The position numbers were made by a program, and so were the translations under genes. From Planctomycetaceae bacterium (GTDB lineage: Bacteria; Planctomycetota; Planctomycetia; Pirellulales; Thermoguttaceae), in NCBI GenBank assembly GCA_031259095.1, contig JAIRLW010000209.1, positions 1 to 6,989 on the forward strand: 6,989 nt of DNA, read 5' to 3'. Below, one piece after another: positions 1 to 5,432 of this stretch (its first letter is position 1; the number at the start of each line of letters is the position of its first letter). The notes under the pieces are model-generated. The model ran no database searches and was not told the DNA's origin. It saw only the letters and a list, made by a program, of their open reading frames with translations.

Positions 1-93
1 GGCGGGGAATGAATAATAACAATCTAACAAGGTTGTCGTCGCCCGTGCAACGCGGTAGGCGATGTTTCGCCCGAAACAATCAATCAAAATCAC
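1..93 (-). CDS. Possible divergent gene, N-terminal 31 codons only
   Basis: A minus-strand frame is open from a GTG at 93-91 to the window edge and reads VILIDCFGRNIAYRVARA followed by a hydrophobic/threonine stretch. Its composition looks more protein-like than any plus-strand reading of the same bases, which is rich in Asn, Arg and Ser. An in-frame stop lies just upstream of the GTG, and a weak GGA precedes the start. If real, it would be transcribed away from the protease gene, leaving a gap of under 30 bases before the start at 122. I do not recognise the family. It is too short to tell from chance. Confidence 0.2.
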   Translation of the reverse strand, partial: MILIDCFGRNIAYRVARATTTLLDCYYSFPA

Positions 94-121
94 CGTTCCG
101 ACAACGAATCAATGTATCATA

Positions 122-3019
122 ATGAAACGATTTTATTTAATCATTCTGTTTCTGATCATTATTTTGTATCGTAATATTGTTTTTGCGGACGGAATGATTG
201 AGCGGGCAATGCGGACTGTTGCGGCGATTTTTCCGGCCGATCCTGACGAACCGGCAGGCGGCGGGAGCGGCGTGGTGATTTCGCCGGACGGTTACGCTTT
301 GACGAATTTTCATGTGGTTCAGCCTTGCGGTCCCGCGATGAAATGCGGAATGGCGGATGGACAACTTTATGATGCGGTGGTGGTCGGTCTTGATCCTGTC
401 GGCGATCTTGCTCTGATTAAACTGCTCAATCGTAACGATTTTCCGTTTTCCAATCTCGCTGATAGCGATCAGGTTGTTGTCGGCGATACGGCAATAGTGA
501 TGGGTAATCCGTTTCTGTTGGCTCTTGATTACAAACCTTGTGTTTCGCAAGGAATTATTTCCGGTGTTCATCGTTATCAATTTCCGTCCGGCACATTTTT
601 AGAGTACACCGATTGTTTGCAAACCGACGCGGCAGTCAATCCGGGTAACAGCGGCGGACCTCTCTTCAATGAAAAAGGCGAAGTAACCGGAATTATTGGG
701 CGTTGCTCTTTTGAAAAGCGGGGCAGAGTGAATGTCGGTATTGGTTACGCAATATCAAGTAATCAGGTACGATATTTTCTTGGCGATCTGAAGAGCGGAA
801 GAATTGTCGATCACGCGGCGATGAATGCGGTTGTTTCGACCGACAAAGACGGACGAGTTTTGTTCGACGATGTTCTTGTAACTTCCGACGCTTACCGAAG
901 CGGTTTACGTTACAACGATGAATTGCTGCGTTTTTCGGGTAAAGCGGTTGATACGGCGAATACGTTTAAAAATCTGATGGGTCTTTTTCCGAAACACTGG
1001 CGGTTGCCGGTTACTGTTCGTGGAAAGAATGGTGAACGGTTGGAATTAACGGTTCGGCTTGGCGGTTTGCACAGCGAAGCGGAACTGATTGAAATGACTG
1101 AAAAAATGATTGAACCGCCGATTGTTCCGCCGGATTTTAAAAAATTACAACAAAAACGCAGCCGCAAGGAAAAAGAAACGGAAAAGGAAAACGGCACAAA
1201 AAAAGAAACGAAAAAAATTCCAGACGGTTTTAAAGAGATTGAAACTCCCGGTCCCGACGGTCAATCGATTAAATTGTTGCAAAAAGAATTCTTTATTCCT
1301 GAAACTGTTAAACCGTTTTATGAAAAACAACGCGGTTACGCTAATTGTTATTTTAACCGTCTTGAACTGAAACGGGTACTCCATCATTGGCGCAATAATA
1401 TTGATACTTCGAACGATACGGAATGGACATGTTCCGGTCAACTGAAAAATCGTGCGGACTCTTTTTCGTTTCATATTGACGACAAAGGCGTCCGATATGA
1501 ATTGCCGGTTGAGACGGGGTTTTGGAACGCCGATCTGATGCTTCAAACGGAAGTGTTTATTGTCGATCCGATCACGCATTATCAATCGCCGCGCGGAAGC
1601 GGAGGTTTGTTTACTGCGATTTATTTGTTGCGGCAATTAGCGGTGAAAGAAACGATTCAGGACGGCGAAACCGTGTATGTCGGTACGGCGCCGATCAACG
1701 GCGATACGAATAAATTGTACGATGTTTGCGAAACGGCATGGCGCGGCAATAATGTACGTTTTTATTTCGATACGGAAACCGGAGCGGTTGCGCTGGTTGA
1801 AATGTCGGGAAGCAGTCTTGATTTTCCTTCCGAAATTTTGTTTCGTAAAAATTCCGGTAACAAACCAGAATGGGAAATCCGGTATGGACGGCTTCTTTTC
1901 GGAACATTCGAAATAAACAATTGGACAGCGTCGTTGCCGATTGAAAAATTTTTGTATAATAAAACTGATGAAAAACCGGCAAAGAATACCGTCATTCAAC
2001 GTGAACCGTCGGTTATTACCGAAACATTGACGAAAATAGTTAAAATCTATGGTGCGGGCAATATTCCCGGAATGCACGGTTATCAGACGGGAATTATTAT
2101 TTCACAAAATGGAGATATTCTAACGGCGATTACTTCTGCATTGCAGGCTGATCCGATTCGTGTTGTTTTGGATTCCGGACGAAAATTTGAAGCACGGCTG
2201 ACGGGCGCCGATCCTGTGATGGAACTTGCGCTGCTCAAAATTCCCGCAACCGATTTACCCTATTTTTCGCTACAAAATAATTCGTCAACTATTTCTGATC
2301 CGCAGATTGGCGATTCGGTTTTTGCGGTATCCAATCCGTTTAATATTGCGGAAGGCAATGAACCGGCAAGTGTTCAACACGGTTGTATTGCCGCCAAAAC
2401 GACGCTTCGGGCAAGACGCGGAGTTTTTGAAACACCGTATCGGGGAGCAATTTTTGTTGTCGATATGACGGTCAACAATCCCGGATCCTGCGGCGGTGCG
2501 TTGATTTCAGCGGAAACCGGCAACCTGCTTGGTATCATCGGCAAGGAATTACGTAACAGAGAAAATAATACTTGGCTTAATTACGCGATTCCGGTAACGT
2601 CATTTCGGGACAAGGTGCGGGAGATGATGCTTCAAGCCGAAGAATCGGATAAAAAAACAATCAAAGAGTCGGCGGGAATTTCACAACCGCAACTCATGAT
2701 ACCGAAAACGATTGCGCCGGAACGTGAATTGATTCCCGAAGACACGGTTCCATTGTTTCAGCATTGGGGATTTATTCTTGTGCCGCCGGTTGAGGGACGA
2801 ACACCGCCGTTTATTGATTCGGTTCGGCTTGGCAGTGAGGCGGCACAACTTGGTTTAATGCCGGACGATTTAATTGTTATGGTCAACAATCATTTAACGC
2901 CGTCGTTGTCTGCGGTTGAGTATCAGATTCATCAAGCGGTTGAAGGCGAACCAATTATTTTAACGATAGAGCGTCAAATGACTCTCATTGATTTCACGTT
3001 TTCTGGAAAAAAGAAATGA
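122..3019 (+). CDS. Exported two-domain trypsin-like (HtrA-type) protein with PDZ domains; second protease domain inactive
   Basis: Numbering is from the ATG at 122, chosen over the ATG at 62 because it puts a Lys-Arg start and long hydrophobic core at the N-terminus, with a V-F-A cleavage site near residue 22. The protein should be exported to the periplasm or cell surface. Domain 1 (about 26-227) is a trypsin-like S1C protease with an intact triad: His64 (TNFHVV), Asp95 (GDLALIKL) and Ser177 (NPGNSGGPLF). A PDZ-like domain (about 238-315) and a Lys/Glu-rich linker (about 339-367) follow. Residues 380-612 form a domain I cannot assign; its GSGGL, FYFDTETG and LFGTFEI strings suggest a beta-rich fold. 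Domain 2 (about 633-836) is a second trypsin fold whose triad positions are Thr671, Glu701 and Cys790 (NPGSCGGAL). A canonical PDZ (about 875-965; SVRLGSEAAQLGLMPDD) ends the protein. It is much longer than a typical HtrA/DegP of about 450-500 residues. Quality control or signalling proteolysis is likely, but the substrate is unknown. No Shine-Dalgarno is visible. Confidence 0.9.
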   Translation: MKRFYLIILFLIIILYRNIVFADGMIERAMRTVAAIFPADPDEPAGGGSGVVISPDGYALTNFHVVQPCGPAMKCGMADGQLYDAVVVGLDPVGDLALIKLLNRNDFPFSNLADSDQVVVGDTAIVMGNPFLLALDYKPCVSQGIISGVHRYQFPSGTFLEYTDCLQTDAAVNPGNSGGPLFNEKGEVTGIIGRCSFEKRGRVNVGIGYAISSNQVRYFLGDLKSGRIVDHAAMNAVVSTDKDGRVLFDDVLVTSDAYRSGLRYNDELLRFSGKAVDTANTFKNLMGLFPKHWRLPVTVRGKNGERLELTVRLGGLHSEAELIEMTEKMIEPPIVPPDFKKLQQKRSRKEKETEKENGTKKETKKIPDGFKEIETPGPDGQSIKLLQKEFFIPETVKPFYEKQRGYANCYFNRLELKRVLHHWRNNIDTSNDTEWTCSGQLKNRADSFSFHIDDKGVRYELPVETGFWNADLMLQTEVFIVDPITHYQSPRGSGGLFTAIYLLRQLAVKETIQDGETVYVGTAPINGDTNKLYDVCETAWRGNNVRFYFDTETGAVALVEMSGSSLDFPSEILFRKNSGNKPEWEIRYGRLLFGTFEINNWTASLPIEKFLYNKTDEKPAKNTVIQREPSVITETLTKIVKIYGAGNIPGMHGYQTGIIISQNGDILTAITSALQADPIRVVLDSGRKFEARLTGADPVMELALLKIPATDLPYFSLQNNSSTISDPQIGDSVFAVSNPFNIAEGNEPASVQHGCIAAKTTLRARRGVFETPYRGAIFVVDMTVNNPGSCGGALISAETGNLLGIIGKELRNRENNTWLNYAIPVTSFRDKVREMMLQAEESDKKTIKESAGISQPQLMIPKTIAPERELIPEDTVPLFQHWGFILVPPVEGRTPPFIDSVRLGSEAAQLGLMPDDLIVMVNNHLTPSLSAVEYQIHQAVEGEPIILTIERQMTLIDFTFSGKKK

Positions 3020-3094
3020 TAATTCCGGTTATTTTGCCAAATTTTCGACAACTTCAAGAATTTTTGTTCAATTAAGAAATCTCAAAGTAATTTT

Positions 3095-3484
3095 ATGTCT
3101 TTTTCATACAATATTGGAATTATTGGCGGCGGTCGGATTGGTTTACCGTATCACTTAATTCAGATGCTTGAACAACGTCTGAAGTGTCCGTTGTACGAAT
3201 TGACAACGGCAATTCTTGGTATGGCGTTCAAAGGAAACAGCGACGACAAACGCGATAGTTTATCGTACAAATTAAAAAAATTACTCCAACTCAAATCAAA
3301 AAAAGTTTTTTGTTCCGATCCGTTTGTCAAAGATGATTCGGAACTCGTCCCCGAATCAGACGCAATCGCCAACGCCGATATTATTTTCATCGGCACGCCG
3401 CATTCCTGTTATAAAAAATTAAACATTCCGGATGGAAAAGAAATCGTTGATATCTGGGGCATTTTGGAACAAGGAAATACGTAA
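3095..3484 (+). CDS. Internally deleted nucleotide-sugar (UDP-glucose/UDP-ManNAc type) dehydrogenase, probable remnant
   Basis: This 129-residue frame fuses two distant parts of the UDP-glucose/GDP-mannose dehydrogenase family. Residues 7-18 (IGIIGGGRIGLP) match the N-terminal NAD-binding Rossmann glycine motif. From about residue 18 the sequence matches the helix before the C-terminal UDP-binding domain, then the hallmark LGMAFKGNSDDKRDS (41-55), SDPF (74-77) and the VDIWGIL end. Family members are usually about 400-450 residues, so roughly 280 residues are missing, including most of the NAD domain, the central helices and the catalytic-cysteine GGxCxxKD motif. It cannot be a functional 4-electron dehydrogenase. 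The fusion stays in frame with no internal stops, so it is either a recent deletion remnant or a kept small protein. It follows the protease gene by 75 bases on the same strand. The ATG has only a weak purine stretch upstream. Confidence 0.7.
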   Translation: MSFSYNIGIIGGGRIGLPYHLIQMLEQRLKCPLYELTTAILGMAFKGNSDDKRDSLSYKLKKLLQLKSKKVFCSDPFVKDDSELVPESDAIANADIIFIGTPHSCYKKLNIPDGKEIVDIWGILEQGNT

Positions 3485-3548
3485 AAAATTGTAATATTTT
3501 AGCGGAATTTTCAATGACAGCCGTCTTTTTTGTCCTATTTTTATTTTT

Positions 3549-3630
3549 ACCGCGAAAAAACATGAATTTTCACGAAAATAAAATATTAGAACAATAATTT
3601 TTTTTGCGTCCATTTTGTGTATTTCGAGGT
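3549..3630. repeat. Imperfect inverted repeat in spacer
   Basis: The left part starts ACCGCGAAAAAACATGAA (from 3549). The right part ends at 3630; its reverse complement starts ACCTCGAAATACACAAAATG. The outer ends pair well and the inner parts pair poorly. Such cgcgaa/cacgaa strings resemble dispersed intergenic repeats seen in many environmental genomes. It could fold into a weak hairpin between the dehydrogenase remnant and the convergent hydrolase gene. No clean terminator stem is present. Confidence 0.3.
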
Positions 3631-3647
3631 AGGGGACATTAGGGACA
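3631..3647. repeat. Short direct repeat AGGGGACATT / AGGGACA
   Basis: AGGGGACATT is followed directly by AGGGACAAAT, so AGGG(G)ACA occurs twice in 17 bases. It adjoins the imperfect inverted repeat at 3549-3630. Its function is unknown; it may be part of a dispersed intergenic repeat. Confidence 0.35.
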
Positions 3648-3658
3648 AATAATCAATT

Positions 3659-3685
3659 AATTAAAAGAATTAAAAGAATTAAAAA
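3659..3685. repeat. Tandem 9-base repeat AATTAAAAG, three units
   Basis: AATTAAAAG is at 3659-3667 and 3668-3676, with a third unit at 3677-3685 differing in its last base (AATTAAAAA). It lies about 45 bases past the stop codon of the minus-strand hydrolase gene. It is probably a slippage-type simple repeat. Confidence 0.75.
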
Positions 3686-3729
3686 TCTTTCGGCAAACGA
3701 TATTTTTAGAGATTCCCTATCTTTTATCA

Positions 3730-4797
3730 TTACAGAGTTGCTTCTTCAAAAAATCTGGCGACTTGTTTGGAGCAGTCATCGGAGATGAAACCGTATCTAT
3801 TTCGGTCTTTTGCGGAAACTAACCACAATTTAGGACGAACAGCCATTCGGTCACAAAATGCCTGAATCTGATCCGCACGAGTCATCGTGTCAACATGTCC
3901 GTGAACAATCATAATTGGTTGGCGAACATTTTTGACCAACGGCGCAGAATTGACAAATCGGCAACCGTACCAGAATCCAAGAATACAACGCCGCCAAGCA
4001 TAAACAAGAGAAATAATCGGACATGTTACTGAATAAACCAACGCCCGAAGAAAAAGCGATATCACAAGAAAAATTCGACGTCGTGAAATTCGCGTTGATT
4101 GACGGATTGATTTAAAGAGTATTTCACGGCAATTTCTGTGAAACAGACGGTTTTCCGGCATTGGAGCATCCAGAACAACAGATCGTACCCGATGATCGGT
4201 TCCGGCGGCACAAAGAGCAATATTGGCGCCTTTTCCAAGTCCAAAAATACAAATACCTTGCGGATTGGTTTCTGGTCGTGAACATAGATAAGTAATCGCC
4301 GCCTGAACATCATCCATATCTGTTGTGGTGATCCATGGCGTTGCTTGCGTGTGGTAATCGAAATCGCTTTTGCCGTGATTACGGAAGTCAAACGTCATCA
4401 CATCAAACCCTTGATTCCGTAATTGATCGAGGTAAGGACTGACACTCATTTGATTTCCGTTAAATTCATGGCAGAACAACACATTGCCTTTTCGGACATT
4501 CGATTTGTGTGAAAGTAATGTTCCTCGCAACGTGATTTTATTATCACTCCGAAATTCAATCTCTTCACCGTCTAAAGGTTGTGTTGCGAAACGAAGGGGC
4601 AACCAAGGAGTTCCCGAAAAAAGATTTCTGGAACGCTGACGTGATGATAAAAAGAAAATCCGCTCAATCAGATGCAACACGAGTGTAAACACGATTGCAA
4701 TAAAAAGAGGGAGACCTGCGGTATAGTAAAGAGTTGTGTACACAATAGTTGTTAAAAAATGACCAATGGAAAGCGCCGTAACCTGTTCAAAGTCCAA
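3730..4797 (-). CDS. Membrane-anchored alpha/beta-hydrolase-fold protein lacking catalytic Ser and His
   Basis: This 355-residue protein has a hydrophobic N-terminal region (about 9-50), probably one or two membrane segments, then an alpha/beta-hydrolase domain (about 78-352). Family landmarks are HEFNGN (110-115, the oxyanion strand, normally HG), FDFRNHGKSD (136-145) and IVHGHVDTM (297-305), which supplies the acid residue, probably Asp303. The nucleophile elbow reads GLGKG at 186-190, where the family has GxSxG, so the serine is Gly188. The C-terminal stretch where the catalytic His is expected reads AKDRNRYGF (329-337) and has no His. A hydrophobic insertion at about 241-275 may be a cap or membrane contact. 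The start is TTG (4797-4795); no ATG occurs in frame until codon 117, and an in-frame stop lies 18 bases upstream. It is probably a pseudoenzyme or decaying hydrolase. A long unbroken frame favours some retained function. The true substrate or partner is unknown. Confidence 0.8.
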   Translation of the reverse strand: MDFEQVTALSIGHFLTTIVYTTLYYTAGLPLFIAIVFTLVLHLIERIFFLSSRQRSRNLFSGTPWLPLRFATQPLDGEEIEFRSDNKITLRGTLLSHKSNVRKGNVLFCHEFNGNQMSVSPYLDQLRNQGFDVMTFDFRNHGKSDFDYHTQATPWITTTDMDDVQAAITYLCSRPETNPQGICIFGLGKGANIALCAAGTDHRVRSVVLDAPMPENRLFHRNCREILFKSIRQSTRISRRRIFLVISLFLRALVYSVTCPIISLVYAWRRCILGFWYGCRFVNSAPLVKNVRQPIMIVHGHVDTMTRADQIQAFCDRMAVRPKLWLVSAKDRNRYGFISDDCSKQVARFFEEATL

Positions 4798-4818
4798 AAT
4801 AACTATCCAAAATAATTA
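4793..4818. repeat. Tandem 13-base repeat over the hydrolase start
   Basis: TCCAAAATAACTA (4793-4805) is followed by TCCAAAATAATTA (4806-4818), matching at 12 of 13 bases. The first unit contains the TTG start codon of the minus-strand hydrolase. A third partial copy, CCAAAATAATT, sits at 4932-4942 on the far side of the palindromic element. Confidence 0.75.
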
Positions 4819-4827
4819 TTCAAAAGG

Positions 4828-4929
4828 AACTTCTAAAAACTTATTTCTTTGCAAACTAAAATCGACCGAAATCGACCAAAATCGATTTTAGTTGATTTCG
4901 GTCGATAAAAAAATGAGTTTTTAGAAGTT
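4828..4929. repeat. Nested inverted-repeat element, MITE-like
   Basis: The outer arms are perfect 14-mers: AACTTCTAAAAACT at 4828-4841 and its reverse complement AGTTTTTAGAAGTT at 4916-4929. Between them, 4861-4906 is a near-perfect 46-base palindrome: ATCGACCGAAATC at one end, GATTTCGGTCGAT at the other, with centre AAAATCGATTTT and only one non-pairing position plus one G-T wobble. The left half of the palindrome repeats ATCGACC(G/A)AA. An 11-base direct repeat, CCAAAATAATT, lies outside both ends (4807-4817 and 4932-4942), like a target-site duplication, although it is 10 bases from the left arm and 2 from the right. There is no coding capacity. It may be a small non-autonomous mobile element, or a strong hairpin in the hydrolase 5' leader. 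Confidence 0.8.
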
Positions 4930-5018
4930 ACCCAAAATAATTCCAAATTTGCGGTTTTTCCACTTTATTCCATCTTCCACTTCATTATTTATTTTCGGAA
5001 GGTTTTTAATGGTTTTCG

Positions 5019-5035
5019 AATTGAACTGTTCAATT
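5019..5035. promoter_or_regulatory. 17-base palindrome, candidate operator
   Basis: AATTGAAC-T-GTTCAATT has perfect 8-base arms around one central base. This size and symmetry fit a dimeric regulator site. It lies about 220 bases upstream of the hydrolase start and about 400 upstream of the NRDE gene. No regulator gene is visible in the window. Confidence 0.35.
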
Positions 5036-5058
5036 TTGCGTTTTAGCGGTCACCGCAA
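5036..5058. repeat. Small hairpin with two alternative pairings
   Basis: TTGCG (5036-5040) can pair with CGCAA (5054-5058). Alternatively GCGGT (5046-5050) can pair with ACCGC (5052-5056) as an 11-base palindrome. It directly follows the 17-base palindrome, so the two may form one regulatory cluster. Confidence 0.3.
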
Positions 5059-5186
5059 CAATGACGGCAAGGTAAAACAAATAAGATTGAAAAACTTCAA
5101 TTAGCGTTATTTTGAGAGAAACTGTTTAATTTGGATAAAATAAGGCTAATAATTAATATAGTTAATGTAGGTTAATACTTTCCTGC

Positions 5187-5230
5187 ATGGATATTACCAT
5201 AACATCCATTTTTAAAGTTCGGGTTATGAT
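5187..5230 (+). other. Possible H-type RNA pseudoknot
   Basis: ATGGAT (5187-5192) pairs perfectly with ATCCAT (5204-5209). The loop bases CATAAC (5198-5203) pair perfectly with GTTATG (5223-5228) downstream, giving two 6-bp stems, a 5-base first loop, no base between stems, and a 13-base last loop. This geometry is typical of compact H-type pseudoknots such as those in small riboswitches. Six-base stems can occur by chance in AT-rich DNA. Confidence 0.25.
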
Positions 5231-5285
5231 AGCAATCTAAAAATATTTGTATAGGGCATGAGTTCAAAAAAAATGAAAAAAACAG

Positions 5286-5313
5286 GAAATCCCCACTAAA
5301 GAGGGGTATTTTC
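5286..5313 (+). terminator. Terminator-like hairpin, possibly bidirectional
   Basis: CCCC (5291-5294) pairs with GGGG (5303-5306) around an 8-base loop. The flanking AAAT (5287-5290) pairs with ATTT (5308-5311) with one bulged T. TATTTTCTTTT follows on the plus strand, and an A-rich tract (5265-5284) would give a T-rich tail on the minus strand. It could end a short leader RNA upstream of the NRDE gene or act as an attenuator, since no gene precedes it on the plus strand within 1,700 bases. Confidence 0.5.
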
Positions 5314-5432
5314 TTTTCAGAAGTTTGGGAAAATAGGCAAAAATCATTTAATGGGTAGTTTTCAGTGGACGGTTTTAACTGACAACGCCCACATAATCAA
5401 TCAACACCAACCAATAAACAACTGATAAAAAA

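Larger units (their letters stand above)
4798..5432. other. 635-base non-coding region between divergent genes
   Basis: This AT-rich stretch separates the minus-strand hydrolase from the plus-strand NRDE gene, so it should hold promoters for both. I see no convincing protein gene in any frame. It contains the nested palindrome (4828-4929), a 17-base palindrome (5019-5035), a small hairpin (5036-5058), a possible pseudoknot (5187-5230) and a terminator-like hairpin (5286-5313). The last ~100 bases before the NRDE gene include CAGTGGACGGTTTTAACTGACAAC (5363-5386), which contains short TCAGT/ACTGA arms. No promoter is clear enough to call; TATGAT at 5225-5230 is the best -10-like hexamer but lacks a good -35. 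Confidence 0.7.

Noticed and set aside
62..121. Longer protease start at the ATG at 62
   Set aside because: It would put 20 polar residues before the Lys-Arg plus hydrophobic signal peptide. The ATG at 122 gives a standard signal sequence.
9..122. Plus-strand frame from ATG at 9 ending in a TAATG overlap with the protease start
   Set aside because: The reading is dominated by Asn, Arg, Ser and Gln and looks like the shadow of the minus strand. The overlap is probably coincidental.
1145..1636. Long minus-strand open frame inside the protease gene
   Set aside because: It is antisense to a well-supported coding region, with Phe/Arg-rich composition typical of a shadow frame and no recognisable motifs.
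4062..4391. Second minus-strand frame within the hydrolase gene
   Set aside because: It overlaps the hydrolase in another frame, and its composition is not protein-like. The hydrolase frame has clear family motifs.
4861..4906. CRISPR-like repeat from the ATCGACC(G/A)AA units
   Set aside because: The units are 10 bases, adjacent and part of a palindrome, with no spacers.
5258..5299. 13-codon peptide frame before the terminator-like hairpin, a possible leader peptide
   Set aside because: It has AGGG just upstream and ends inside the hairpin, but it shows no run of a regulatory amino acid and Lys-rich short frames are expected in A-rich DNA.
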